A program made the translations under genes and the position numbers. The notes below the pieces were generated by a model. The model did no database searches. It worked only from the letters and a program-made list of their open reading frames with translations, and had not been told where the DNA came from. Below, in pieces: positions 36,611-45,995 of a DNA stretch of 64,000 nt. Positions within the stretch are counted from its first letter, which is position 1. Every line of letters begins with the position of its first letter. The stretch is from positions 1,240,001 to 1,304,000 of the forward strand of contig NZ_FQZX01000001.1 of the NCBI RefSeq assembly GCF_900142175.1, given 5' to 3'. Origin of the DNA: Maribacter aquivivus. Its GTDB lineage: Bacteria > Bacteroidota > Bacteroidia > Flavobacteriales > Flavobacteriaceae.

Positions 36611-38092
36611 TTATTGACTTAAAGTTTTAAATGTTAGAATAATCTCTGTACCCTTATTGATTTCACTTTTACATATGATTTCACCATCGTTCATTTCTAC
36701 AAAATCTTTAGTGATCATTAAGCCAAAACCAGTACCTTTTTCACCATTGGTGCCTTCGCGAACTGTAGTTTGATTATTGTTTTCTGACTGATTATGCCAA
36801 TCAGTATTCATTCCCAATCCAAAATCTTTGACCCTTATTTCAACACTATCAGAAGTGCATTGAGATGATAATATTACTTTTTGACCTCTCTTACTAAACT
36901 TAATAGCATTAGAAATTAAATTGCGAAGCATTACTTTTAGCATGTTTTCATCAATAACGAGTTCTTGACAAGAAATGTCTAGCTCTATTTCTATGGCTTT
37001 ATCATCTGCCATTCTTTGAAATTCGTTTTTTATTGAATTAAAAAGAGTTTCTAAATTGCATAGTTTTTTGTCTAAAGTGACGCCTTCTAATTGTTTGTAT
37101 GACCAATCAAGTAATACATTAACCATAGAAATTCTATCAGTTACTTCATTCTTTAATTTTTTGGTAATCTCTTTTAGCTCACTTTCGTCTAACTGACTTT
37201 CTATCATTTCAATAATCGTACTTACATTATTAAGCGGTCCTCTAACATCATGGGTAAGTAGTGAAAATAATTTGTTCTTAAGTTTATTTACTTTTTCAAG
37301 TTCCTCATTTTGTTTTTCTAAATCTTCTTTTGCTATTTGTAAATGTTTGGTCTGTTTTTCAACTTCGGTTGCAAGTTTATCGTTGGCTTCAACCTGCATA
37401 TTAATATTATGGTCTTCAATAGATTTAAACTTATAACTAACTAAAATGGAGAACAAAATTAATTGTAATGTCACTAACACTGAGGTAATTAATATGACAC
37501 CATCGGTTTCTACTTGATAATAATTTTTTGAAAACCAGGCTGCTATATAAAGAATTGAACCGAAAAGATACGGGGTGTATGAGTACAAATAATACTTGTT
37601 GAATTTTTCAGTGTTATATAATCGAAATCCTGAAAATAAACAAAGTAGGGTAGTGGATAATGCTGTCATTGCAGCTACCATTATTGTAATATTACGTATC
37701 CATTCAAGCTTTATTATAAAATGATTTAATATGTATACTACAGGTAGACTTACTAAAATTATGATAAACACTTTATAAATTGAAGACAGTGTTCGGTGGT
37801 TAATTGGAGATATGTTTAAATAGCTCTTTGTGAACATTAATAGTCCAAAAGTGGAAATGACTGCCGTGATTGGGGATACATTGTAAGCCATTAACTTTGC
37901 TTGTTCACTAAACGAACCTTCATAAATAAAAATGAGGCTATAATGTAGCGTCAAACCAATGATTAGAATAAAATAGTATAGTAAGATTTTGTGTCTTAGG
38001 ACTATATAAGATAACAAGTGATAAATACCAAAAACGCCGTAAATTGACGTGAATAGTATAGTAGTAAATTGCTTGTAGTTCAAAATATCCAT
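36611..38092 (-). CDS. Orphan sensor histidine kinase with seven-helix membrane domain
   Basis: The 493-residue protein has about seven hydrophobic helices (residues 10-225) without an evident periplasmic sensory domain. A coiled coil (about 228-272, rich in Glu/Lys/Asn), a HisKA dimerisation domain with the phospho-His in LLTHDVRGPLN, and an HATPase_c domain with NLISNAIKFS, VKDFGLGM and GTGFGLMI follow. The membrane part probably senses an intramembrane or envelope signal. No response regulator gene is adjacent, so its partner must be encoded elsewhere. It is convergent with the CAT-like gene and no clear terminator separates them. Confidence 0.9.
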   Translation of the reverse strand: MDILNYKQFTTILFTSIYGVFGIYHLLSYIVLRHKILLYYFILIIGLTLHYSLIFIYEGSFSEQAKLMAYNVSPITAVISTFGLLMFTKSYLNISPINHRTLSSIYKVFIIILVSLPVVYILNHFIIKLEWIRNITIMVAAMTALSTTLLCLFSGFRLYNTEKFNKYYLYSYTPYLFGSILYIAAWFSKNYYQVETDGVILITSVLVTLQLILFSILVSYKFKSIEDHNINMQVEANDKLATEVEKQTKHLQIAKEDLEKQNEELEKVNKLKNKLFSLLTHDVRGPLNNVSTIIEMIESQLDESELKEITKKLKNEVTDRISMVNVLLDWSYKQLEGVTLDKKLCNLETLFNSIKNEFQRMADDKAIEIELDISCQELVIDENMLKVMLRNLISNAIKFSKRGQKVILSSQCTSDSVEIRVKDFGLGMNTDWHNQSENNNQTTVREGTNGEKGTGFGLMITKDFVEMNDGEIICKSEINKGTEIILTFKTLSQ

Positions 38093-38300
38093 ACTAAAGC
38101 TTACAGGTGTTTATGATATAGAGATTGGTTTAAATATCTCTGAACTTATAAGTTAGAGTTTTTTCTTGAGAAAGCGTAAAGGTATTTTAAGCTTCGTCCA
38201 AAATATTAGATGTTAGATTTAATTTTTGGAGTTTTTGTTTATTTTAAAGTTTGATTTGTTCAGGAATGAATATTTTGCACAACATAGAAAACTGATTGAA

Positions 38301-38987
38301 ATGGCAGAACTCATAGAACAACTTAAAAATCCCGTTTGGTATTCGTTAAATGAAACACATAAAAGGTTTCTTGTTGAATATGACGGAGTACGATTCTATG
38401 ATCAAGAGGTGTGCACTTTTGGATCTTTTTTCGATGCATCAAAAACCGAAAAGGCAGCTAGTCAATATATAAAAACGACTGATAGTTTCTTCTTCGTTTC
38501 AGAGAATCAAATTCCGATTATTGATGAGACTAAAATTGTTTTAGAACGAAAAATAGATGGTTGTCAAATGGTTTTAAATAAACTGCCGGAAGTTTCAATC
38601 ACAGATGATATTGTTTTATTGACCAATGAATATATTGATGAGGTGTATGACTTAATCTGGTTGGTTATGCCTGGCTATTATCGTAGAAGAACTTTTGAAA
38701 TGGGTAATTATTACGGAATTTTTAAGGATGGAAAACTGGTTTCAATAACCGGTCAGCGAATGCAAACTAACCTATTTGTAGAAGTAAGTGCCGTTGTAAC
38801 TCACCCAGATTATACTAAAAGAGGACTGGCAAAACAACTCATAGCGCACACTACAAAGCAAATTTTAAAAGATAATAAAAAGCCAATTCTACATACCAAT
38901 AAAGGTAACTTGGCTATACCACTTTATCAGAAATTAGGGTATGAATTAACAAGGGATATGAACTGGTGGATGTATCGTAAAATTTGA
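38301..38987 (+). CDS. GNAT-family N-acetyltransferase
   Basis: This 228-residue protein has a C-terminal GNAT fold with VEVSAVVTHPDYTKRGLAKQLIAH (about residues 155-178), which includes the acetyl-CoA pyrophosphate-binding R/G-x-x-G/A loop, and LHTNKGNLAIPLYQKLGYE, the usual final strand-helix. The N-terminal 120 residues (PVWYSLNETHKRFLVEYDG...) belong to a family of GNATs of unknown acceptor. I begin at ATG 38301 because a TTG start 75 nt upstream would add an unrelated hydrophobic stretch. It is separated from ssb by 254 nt with a phased repeat array. Confidence 0.85.
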   Translation: MAELIEQLKNPVWYSLNETHKRFLVEYDGVRFYDQEVCTFGSFFDASKTEKAASQYIKTTDSFFFVSENQIPIIDETKIVLERKIDGCQMVLNKLPEVSITDDIVLLTNEYIDEVYDLIWLVMPGYYRRRTFEMGNYYGIFKDGKLVSITGQRMQTNLFVEVSAVVTHPDYTKRGLAKQLIAHTTKQILKDNKKPILHTNKGNLAIPLYQKLGYELTRDMNWWMYRKI

Positions 38988-39108
38988 TTCATCTCATTTT
39001 CTAAGGTTAATATTTTCGTATTTTTTAATGATTTAATGAATTAATCCCTTTTTTATTTCATTTTTAAATTTTTTAAAATATCTGATTATTAGTTATATAA
39101 AAGTTTTT

Positions 39109-39158
39109 AAACGACTGTAAACGATAACAAACGAAAGTAAGCGTTTGCAAACCGATTA
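39109..39158. repeat. Ten-base-phased AAACGA repeat array upstream of ssb
   Basis: Five consecutive 10-bp units in exact register: AAACGACTGT, AAACGATAAC, AAACGAAAGT, AAGCGTTTGC, AAACCGATTA. Three share AAACGA perfectly and two are degenerate; units 4-5 form the palindrome GTTTGCAAAC (39143-39152). Ten-bp spacing puts the repeated motif on one face of the helix, suggesting a binding-site array or a curved promoter region. Seen directly; function is inference. Confidence 0.6.
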
Positions 39159-39241
39159 ATCTTTCAATGCTGTTCTAGGTTTGCAGTGTCGAGTCACAAT
39201 GACTTGATAGTATGAACTGTTAAACCATAAAAATTAGAGAG

Positions 39242-39574
39242 ATGAACGCATTAAAAAACAAAGTACAGTTGATTGGTAATTTAGGGCAAGACCCAGAAAT
39301 CGTAAACTTAGAAGGTGGCACCAAATTGGCTAAATTTTCTATCGCCACTACAGATAGTTATAAAAACGCGAAAGGTGAAAAAGTTGATGATACACAATGG
39401 CATAATATTGTTGCCTGGGGAAAAACAGCTGAGATTGTAGAGAACTATTTAAGCAAAGGAAAGCAAGTTGCCGTGGAAGGTAAACTTACCCATCGTTCTT
39501 ATGAAACAAAAGAAGGGGAGAAAAGATATATCACAGAAGTAAGGTGTAATGAATTGCTGATGTTGGGGAAGTAG
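39242..39574 (+). CDS. ssb: Single-stranded DNA-binding protein (short form)
   Basis: The 110-residue protein is essentially one OB-fold: KVQLIGNLGQDPEIVNLEGGTKLAKFSIATTDSY begins it, and DTQWHNIVAWGKTAEIVENYLSKGKQVAVEGKL is the core SSB signature. It ends right after the fold (LLMLGK), lacking the disordered linker and the acidic tip (DDDIPF-like) used by canonical SSB to recruit repair proteins. It is probably a secondary SSB, with recQ 143 nt downstream on the same strand. A helically phased repeat lies before it. The start is ATG. Confidence 0.92.
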   Translation: MNALKNKVQLIGNLGQDPEIVNLEGGTKLAKFSIATTDSYKNAKGEKVDDTQWHNIVAWGKTAEIVENYLSKGKQVAVEGKLTHRSYETKEGEKRYITEVRCNELLMLGK

Positions 39575-39603
39575 ATTGATACGTCTTCACGAGCAGCTAC
39601 GAC

Positions 39604-39647
39604 GAAGTGATCTGTTAGTTCGGTACACGAATTTGACAGATTGCTTC
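39604..39647. repeat. Imperfect hairpin repeat between ssb and recQ
   Basis: GAAGTGATCTGT (39604-39615) pairs over 12 bases (two G-U wobbles) with ACAGATTGCTTC (39636-39647); the 20-nt loop contains an inner TTCG/CGAA pair. The ATCTGT/ACAGAT arms next to GACGAAG resemble the short palindromic intergenic repeats I associate with flavobacterial genomes. It might also be a weak attenuator or mRNA structure. Confidence 0.45.
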
Positions 39648-39703
39648 TTGCTTCGTAAAAATCTAATCCTGTGAAAAGACCTGCTAAAGACATTTTCAAA
39701 CAC

Positions 39704-39711
39704 TATTTTTG
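39704..39711 (+). promoter_or_regulatory. TAnnTTTG-type -7 element before recQ
   Basis: TATTTTTG matches the flavobacterial -7 consensus TAnnTTTG and ends six nt before the recQ ATG, which would give a very short or leaderless message. No clear -33 TTG is visible at the usual distance, so this is moderate evidence. It also explains an in-frame TTG that precedes the real ATG. Confidence 0.45.
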
Positions 39712-39717
39712 CAAAAC

Positions 39718-41802
39718 ATGATTACAACAGAAAAAGACTTAATACCATTATTAAAAAAGCATTTTGGTTACGATTCATTTAAGCCGAATCAATTATCAAT
39801 AATTGAAGATGCACTTAGTAAAAAAGATGTGTTGGCCATTATGCCTACAGGTGGTGGTAAGTCCCTTTGTTATCAGCTGACGGCATTGGCTCTAGAAGGA
39901 ACTGCAATTGTGATTTCTCCGTTAATAGCTTTAATGAAGGATCAAGTAGATGTTCTAAAAGCTAACGGAATTGCAGCTGAATATTATAACAGTTCTCAGA
40001 CCCAAGAAACTCAGCAAGAAATTCTTGGAAAATTAGAAAGAGGAGAGTTGAAACTATTCTATGTAGCACCAGAGAGTTTAGGCTTTTTTAATAACATTCT
40101 CGGTAACTTAAAGATTAGTCTTTTTGCTGTAGATGAGGCGCATTGTATTTCATCATGGGGGCATGATTTTAGACCTGCATATACTCAGCTTGGCGGATTA
40201 AAAAGAAGATTTCCTAATATCCCAGTGATGGCTCTTACGGCAACTGCTGATAAGACTACTCAAGACGATATTGCTGATCAATTACAAATTCCGAATGCTG
40301 AGCGTCACTTGGCATCTTTTAATAGGCCTAATTTATATCTTGATGTAAAACCTGCTCAAGATCGAATAAAACATATTCTCGATTTCTTAGACGATAGACC
40401 AAACGAAAGCGGAATTATTTATTGTCTAAGTCGTAAGAGTACAGAATCTATTGCGGAGAAATTACGTAATGCCGGTTTTAAAGCCAAAGCATATCATGCA
40501 GGTATGTCTTCAGGTGAACGTTCTTCTGTTCAAGAAGAATTCATTACCGATAAGGTGCCTATAATTGCAGCAACCATTGCTTTTGGTATGGGTATAGATA
40601 AAAGTAATGTGCGTTGGGTCATTCATTATAACCTGCCAAAGAACATAGAAGGGTACTACCAAGAAATTGGTCGTGGTGGTCGTGACGGACTCCCAGCTCA
40701 CGCATTATTATTTTACAGTTTTGCCGATGTGGCTCAGTTGCGTAGGTTTATTACACAAAGTGAAAATGCTGATGTTGAGTATGCTAAGTTAGAGCGCATG
40801 CAACAATTCGCCGAGGCATTGAGTTGTCGTAGAATTGCTTTGTTAAATTATTTTGGAGAACAAGTTAGCGAAGGTTGTGGAAACTGTGATATCTGTAATT
40901 CGCCACCAGCATATTTTGATGCTACATTATTAGCTCAGAAAGTTTGCTCTGGGGTTGCACGGCTAAAGGAACGCGAGCCTATGGGTATGGTAATAGATGT
41001 TTTAAGGGGTGCGCAGAACGCACACGTTTTAGAGAAAGGTTATCAGAACATAAAAACTTATGGTGCTGTAAAAGATGTTTCTTGGTTAGACCTGCAGCAA
41101 TATGTTATTCAGCTATTGAACCAAGGCGTGCTAGATATTAATTTTAGGGAAGGTGCAAGACTCGGATTAACAGAACAGGCAAAAGAGGTTTTATTTTCTG
41201 GTAAAAAGGTTCAGCTTGCAGTATTGCAAAAGGAAACTGAAAAGAAAAAGGCTGCATCAAAATCACGAACTACGAAAACCAATTTATTCGAAAAGCTTCG
41301 TTTACTTAGACAACAAATTGCAACGGAACAGAATGTACCTGCTTATGTTGTTTTTGGTGACGCGAGTTTAAAAGATATGGAGGCTAAACTCCCCAAAAAC
41401 AGGGAAGAGTTTATGCAAGTCTCTGGAGTAGGGCAGGCGAAGTTAGAAAAGTACGCAGATGTGTTTATTGCTGAAATAACTAAAAATGCCCCTGCTAAGA
41501 AGTCGAAAAAAGCAACGCACGACCAAACCTTTGAATTGTTTAGTAAAGGATCAACAGTTTCTGAAATAGCTACGTCAAGAAATTTGTCCGAAAATACGAT
41601 ATACGGACATCTAATGAAAAAACATGCCGAAGGTGAAGAGCTAGATTTAAATCAGTTTGTTGATTCAAAAGAAATAGCTGAAATAGAAAAAGCAAAATCT
41701 GAACTTACAGATGCTACCGGTCTAAAAGACTATTTTGAATATTTTGAAGAAAAAGTTCCTTATTGGAAAATTAAGTTTGCCTTGTACATGTTAGATTCTT
41801 AA
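39718..41802 (+). CDS. recQ: ATP-dependent DNA helicase RecQ
   Basis: The 694-residue helicase acts in recombination and replication-fork repair. From ATG 39718 it shows Walker A PTGGGKS (about residues 43-49), the DEAH box with [10 protein letters not shown], helicase domain 2 ([33 protein letters not shown]), a zinc-binding segment ending EGCGNCDIC and a winged-helix domain. An HRDC domain (about 525-600, [15 protein letters not shown]) and a C-terminal helix-turn-helix ([18 protein letters not shown]) end it. A TTG three codons earlier lies in the promoter box and is rejected. It follows ssb. Confidence 0.97.
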   Translation: MITTEKDLIPLLKKHFGYDSFKPNQLSIIEDALSKKDVLAIMPTGGGKSLCYQLTALALEGTAIVISPLIALMKDQVDVLKANGIAAEYYNSSQTQETQQEILGKLERGELKLFYVAPESLGFFNNILGNLKISLFAVDEAHCISSWGHDFRPAYTQLGGLKRRFPNIPVMALTATADKTTQDDIADQLQIPNAERHLASFNRPNLYLDVKPAQDRIKHILDFLDDRPNESGIIYCLSRKSTESIAEKLRNAGFKAKAYHAGMSSGERSSVQEEFITDKVPIIAATIAFGMGIDKSNVRWVIHYNLPKNIEGYYQEIGRGGRDGLPAHALLFYSFADVAQLRRFITQSENADVEYAKLERMQQFAEALSCRRIALLNYFGEQVSEGCGNCDICNSPPAYFDATLLAQKVCSGVARLKEREPMGMVIDVLRGAQNAHVLEKGYQNIKTYGAVKDVSWLDLQQYVIQLLNQGVLDINFREGARLGLTEQAKEVLFSGKKVQLAVLQKETEKKKAASKSRTTKTNLFEKLRLLRQQIATEQNVPAYVVFGDASLKDMEAKLPKNREEFMQVSGVGQAKLEKYADVFIAEITKNAPAKKSKKATHDQTFELFSKGSTVSEIATSRNLSENTIYGHLMKKHAEGEELDLNQFVDSKEIAEIEKAKSELTDATGLKDYFEYFEEKVPYWKIKFALYMLDS

Positions 41803-41821
41803 AAATAGATATTAGTCCAGT

Positions 41822-42655
41822 TTAAAAATTAACGGTAACACCCAATTGACCTGGTCCAAAATTAAGATTCCAACTTACCATTTTTGTTTGGTCGTTGTAT
41901 TTCTCATCATACCTTTTATCTAAATATCGATCAATAGATTCTACGGTAGCAATACTTATGGCAAAGGCAAACACCATATCACTTAAATAATGCTGGCCAT
42001 CCCAAACACGAGAAATACCCGGAATTGCACCTAAAGTATAAATACCTGCTTTTACCCAAGGATTTTTAAATTGTTTCCCAATTGCGTAAGCATTTGTAAA
42101 AGCTAATAATGCATGCCCAGAAGGGAACGAATGAAAGTTTCTGCTTGAATTGAAAGGGTCAAAAGTATCTTTGCCTAAATCTGCCAAAGGTCTTGCTCTA
42201 CCTACTACAGATTTTAGCACTTGTTGTAGAAGTCCGGCTGAAGTAGCTGATGATATTAATAATACACCTGTTCGTCTTAGTTTTTCATTTTTGGTAATTA
42301 ATCCTACAGCATATACACCTGATGTTGCTAAATAATTATTTGAAGGACTGCCATAAAATTCACCATAATCACGAATAACTCTAGGGATACCTTCTCTGTT
42401 ATTTCTAATAAATCTTGATGTTTCGTCATCTACTAAATAAATTAATCCTGTACCAGCTACAACAGCGCCAAATTGAGCCCATTGATCACCTTTCCAATGA
42501 AATGGGCGTGCATATGAATATCCAACCCCTGTAAAAATACTACCAACATCGTACTTAAGCATATTCCACCGTGTTTCTGTAGAATCTTTAACGGAGTCTT
42601 GAGCTTTTAATGAAATACAAAAGGTTATGCCTAAGAGGATTATTACTTTTTTCAT
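41822..42655 (-). CDS. PAP2 superfamily phosphatase, exported
   Basis: The 277-residue protein carries the three acid-phosphatase motifs: KSVVGRARP (Lys and Arg-Pro), FPSGHA (Ser-Gly-His) and SRVWDGQHYLSD (Arg, His, Asp). The second and third supply the catalytic and nucleophile histidines. It begins with a signal-like segment (KKVIILLGITFCISLKAQ) and has a few membrane segments; hence it probably dephosphorylates a lipid phosphate or undecaprenyl-pyrophosphate in the envelope. The specific substrate is unknown. It is convergent with recQ with 19 nt between stops. Confidence 0.88.
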   Translation of the reverse strand: MKKVIILLGITFCISLKAQDSVKDSTETRWNMLKYDVGSIFTGVGYSYARPFHWKGDQWAQFGAVVAGTGLIYLVDDETSRFIRNNREGIPRVIRDYGEFYGSPSNNYLATSGVYAVGLITKNEKLRRTGVLLISSATSAGLLQQVLKSVVGRARPLADLGKDTFDPFNSSRNFHSFPSGHALLAFTNAYAIGKQFKNPWVKAGIYTLGAIPGISRVWDGQHYLSDMVFAFAISIATVESIDRYLDKRYDEKYNDQTKMVSWNLNFGPGQLGVTVNF

Positions 42656-42733
42656 GGCGTAAATTTAAAGTTCTAGTTGTTTATAATATAGTTAATAGCA
42701 AATAATATTTAACTCTAAAACTCTTGAAAGAGC

Positions 42734-43636
42734 TTAAAAATAAATGTTTTGTGCTAATCGGAATGTATTAGCATGCGCTTCAACTATAATCTTAATATTT
42801 GGTGAGTAACCACCGCCCATACTACATTGCACCGGTATATTAAAGTTATGACATGTACTTAAAACAAATTCATCCCGTTTTTTACATCCTTCTAATGTCA
42901 TGCTAAGCGTGCCTAATTTGTCACTTTCTAGAATGTCAACACCACAGAGGTAAAAGATAAAATCTGGCTTAACTGTATTAATTAGTTTGGGTAAATTTTC
43001 CTTTAGTATAGAAAGGTATATTTCATCAGTAGTTCCTTTTGGCAATGGAATATCTAAGTCTGACTGTTCTTTTTTAAACGGATAATTACCTTCACCATGC
43101 ATTGAAAATGTAAAAACTGCATCATCATTCTTAAATATTTCTGCAGTTCCGTTTCCTTGATGCACATCTAGGTCTATAATGAGAATTTTTTTAGCAAGAC
43201 CATTATTCATTAAGTATCTAGCGCCAATTGCTTGATCGTTTAACATGCAAAATGCCTCACCATGATTGCTAAAAGCATGGTGAGTACCACCGGCAATGTT
43301 CATGGCAATTCCATATTCTAAAGCAAAATCACATCCTTTTATGGTACCATCTGCAATAATACGTTCGCGTTCTACCAAGTCTTCTGAAAGTGGAAAACCT
43401 ATTTTACGTGCCATTTTGGGCGAAATCATCATATTCAATAAATCATAGAAGTACTCAGGATCGTGAACTGCTACAATATGTTTGTCATTTGGTATTTCTG
43501 GTTCAAAGAAATTTTCTTCTGCGCAGGTACCTTCATAAATTAATTGCTGTGGTAATAGCTCATATTTTTCCATAGGAAAACGATGTCCCTCTGGTAACGG
43601 ATGTTTATATATAGGGTGATTTGCTATTTTTAGCAT
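42734..43636 (-). CDS. Histone deacetylase-family (class IV-like) amidohydrolase
   Basis: The 300-residue cytoplasmic protein has the HDAC fold with GGTHHAFSNHGEAFCMLNDQAIGA (catalytic histidine pair and ring), DLDVHQGNGTAEIF (zinc Asp/His) and FSMHGEGNYPF, SMGGGYSPNI near the end. Bacterial members deacetylate small amides such as acetylated polyamines or acetoin-related or protein lysines; the polyamine idea fits this genome but there is no local link. It lies 9 nt downstream of the tex gene, on the same strand and probably in the same transcript. Zinc or iron is the likely cofactor. Confidence 0.9.
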   Translation of the reverse strand: MLKIANHPIYKHPLPEGHRFPMEKYELLPQQLIYEGTCAEENFFEPEIPNDKHIVAVHDPEYFYDLLNMMISPKMARKIGFPLSEDLVERERIIADGTIKGCDFALEYGIAMNIAGGTHHAFSNHGEAFCMLNDQAIGARYLMNNGLAKKILIIDLDVHQGNGTAEIFKNDDAVFTFSMHGEGNYPFKKEQSDLDIPLPKGTTDEIYLSILKENLPKLINTVKPDFIFYLCGVDILESDKLGTLSMTLEGCKKRDEFVLSTCHNFNIPVQCSMGGGYSPNIKIIVEAHANTFRLAQNIYF

Positions 43637-43645
43637 CCGGTTTAA

Positions 43646-45769
43646 TTATTTATGTAGCTTTAATTGAATACGTTTTCTTTGAACATCAACTTCTAAAACT
43701 TTCACAATAATTTGCTGATGTAAGTGTACATGTTCATTCACATCTTTAACAAAAGAATCTGATAGGTTAGAAACATGAATTAATCCGCTTTCTTTAATAC
43801 CGATATCTACAAAACACCCGAAGTTGGTAATGTTATTTACAATTCCTGGTAACAATTGCCCGCTATGTAAATCTGTTATAGATTTAATAGTTTGATCAAA
43901 TGTAAAAACCTTTGCTTTTTCTCTACGGTCTAAACCTGGTTTTTCTAGTTCTGAGCGAATGTCTTCTAAGGTAGGTAGCCCAACCTCATTAGTACAATAC
44001 TTATGAAGATCAATTTCTTTAAGTATTGTTTTGTTCCCAATCAGCGATAAAATTTCTGTTTCTTTATCTTTTGCCATTTGCTTAACTATGCCATAACTTT
44101 CTGGGTGTACGGCAGAATCGTCAAGTGGATTCTTAGCGTCTTTTATTCGTAGAAAAGCTGCACCTTGCTCAAATGCCTTACCACCTAAACGTGGAACATC
44201 CATAATATCTTTTCGACTTGTAAAAGCTCCTTTTTCTTTTCTCTGAGCAACAATATTTTCTGCTAATTTTGGTCCAATACCAGATACATAACTTAATAAC
44301 GGAACGCTAGCGGTGTTGATGTTTACGCCAACAGAATTTACACAACTTTCAACAACCGTATCTAGTGAGTTCTTTAATTTGCTCTGATCAACATCATGTT
44401 GGTATTGCCCAACACCAATAGATTTTGGGTCTATTTTTACAAGTTCAGCAAGTGGATCTGCTAAACGCCTACCAATAGAAACGGCACCACGTACGGTAAC
44501 ATCATAATTTGGGAATTCATCTCTGGCAATTTTAGAGGCGGAATAAATGGAAGCGCCAGCCTCACTTACCACAAATACCTCAACAGGATTATTGAAAATC
44601 ACCTTCTTTACAACTTGCTCTGTTTCTCTAGATGCCGTACCGTTACCAATGGCGATTGCCTCTATTTTATATGCATTTGCCAACGAACTTAATTTCTTTA
44701 TTGCGCCAGCAACATCATTTTGTGGCGCATGCGGATAAATAGTTTCATTATGTACCAAATTGCCTTGAGCATCTAGGCAGACCACTTTACAACCCGTTCT
44801 AAAACCTGGATCTATGGCAAGAATTCGTTTTTCACCTAAAGGAGCACCCAATAATAATTGTCTTAGATTATTAGAGAAAACAGCAATTGCTTCATCATCT
44901 GCTTTTTCTTTTGCTGCTTTTAATAGTTCGTTGGATAAAGACGGGAATAGTAACCTTTTATATGCATCTGAAATGGCTAGCTCAATTTGTTTTCCACAGG
45001 CATTATTAGTTTTAATGATTCTGTTTTCGATTCGGTCCAGTAATCGTTCATCATCTAGCTCAATTTTAACCCGGATAAATTTTTCTGATTCGGCACGTAA
45101 AATGGCAAGTAATCGGTGAGACGGACATTTATTTAAAGGCTCGCTCCACTCAAAATAATCGCGGAATTTCTGTGCCTTTTCATCATCTTTTTTAGTACCT
45201 ATTACTTTTGTACTAATAATGGCAAATCTTGCTAATTGGGATCTTATGGAACTTCTTATGTCTGTACGTTCATTAATCCATTCAGAAATAATGTGTCTAG
45301 CACCTTCTAAGGCATCATCTTCATTTTCTACCTCTTTGCTGAGATATTTAGATGCCGTAAATTCAATGTCATCATTTCGCTGCGCCATAATGATTTTAGC
45401 CAATGGCTCTAATCCGTTTTTACGTGCAACTTCAGCTTTGGTTTTTTTACTTTTTTTGAATGGGAGGTATAAATCTTCTAACTGGGTAAGATCTTCAGAA
45501 TTATTGAACTTTTGTTTTAGCTCAGCCGTTAAGACGCCTTGTTCGTCAACAGCTTTTATAATGGCTTTTTTTCTCTTTTCTAATGCTTCAAACTGTTCTT
45601 TAAATTGAACGATAGCACCAACTTGTACTTCATCTAAATTACCAGTTCTTTCTTTACGATATCTAGAAATGAAAGGTATGGTACAATCGGCATTTAAAAG
45701 CTCAATAGTATTTTGAATCCCCTTCTCTGGTAGTTGGGTGTATTTAAGTATATATGGGAGTAATTGCAT
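43646..45769 (-). CDS. tex: Tex RNA-binding transcription accessory protein
   Basis: Starting at ATG 45769 the product is 707 residues, normal for Tex; a start 33 nt upstream would add a lysine/cysteine-rich stretch absent from typical Tex. Order of domains: N-terminal helical region with IPFISRYRKERTGNLDE, a YqgF/RuvC-like nuclease domain (ILAIDPGFRTGCKVVCLD near residue 325), helix-hairpin-helix pairs (LLSYVSGIGPKLAENIVA), and a C-terminal S1 RNA-binding domain (GIVNNITNFGCFVDIGIKESGLIHVS). Tex influences transcription and RNA turnover. It is linked 9 nt upstream to the HDAC-like gene, and metG's terminator separates the next operon. Confidence 0.96.
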   Translation of the reverse strand: MQLLPYILKYTQLPEKGIQNTIELLNADCTIPFISRYRKERTGNLDEVQVGAIVQFKEQFEALEKRKKAIIKAVDEQGVLTAELKQKFNNSEDLTQLEDLYLPFKKSKKTKAEVARKNGLEPLAKIIMAQRNDDIEFTASKYLSKEVENEDDALEGARHIISEWINERTDIRSSIRSQLARFAIISTKVIGTKKDDEKAQKFRDYFEWSEPLNKCPSHRLLAILRAESEKFIRVKIELDDERLLDRIENRIIKTNNACGKQIELAISDAYKRLLFPSLSNELLKAAKEKADDEAIAVFSNNLRQLLLGAPLGEKRILAIDPGFRTGCKVVCLDAQGNLVHNETIYPHAPQNDVAGAIKKLSSLANAYKIEAIAIGNGTASRETEQVVKKVIFNNPVEVFVVSEAGASIYSASKIARDEFPNYDVTVRGAVSIGRRLADPLAELVKIDPKSIGVGQYQHDVDQSKLKNSLDTVVESCVNSVGVNINTASVPLLSYVSGIGPKLAENIVAQRKEKGAFTSRKDIMDVPRLGGKAFEQGAAFLRIKDAKNPLDDSAVHPESYGIVKQMAKDKETEILSLIGNKTILKEIDLHKYCTNEVGLPTLEDIRSELEKPGLDRREKAKVFTFDQTIKSITDLHSGQLLPGIVNNITNFGCFVDIGIKESGLIHVSNLSDSFVKDVNEHVHLHQQIIVKVLEVDVQRKRIQLKLHK

Positions 45770-45941
45770 GTATAATCGTTTAGAACATTTAAAAATACCC
45801 ATTATTAGGTATTGAAATCAAGCAGTACAAGGTATTTGTGTAGATTTTAATATCCTTTCTTTTCTATTTTTGAATATTTACGGATATCACCTTAAAACCT
45901 AAAAGTATAATTACGTCTATAACGGGGTTCTATTTAAAAGC

Positions 45942-45975
45942 AAAAAGCCTTGGTGAATATTCACCAAGGCTTTTT
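45942..45975 (-). terminator. Intrinsic terminator downstream of metG
   Basis: Perfect stem, AAAAAGCCTTGGTGA with its complement around a 4-nt loop, followed by a T5 run on either strand. Positioned 20 nt after the metG stop on the minus strand. Confidence 0.88.
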
Positions 45976-45995
45976 AAGTTATATTAAAATAGTCT

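Noticed and set aside
39192..39204. Inverted repeat AGTCA-N3-TGACT before ssb
   Set aside because: It is only 5 bp per arm and its chance frequency in AT-rich intergenic DNA is high; not listed as an operator.
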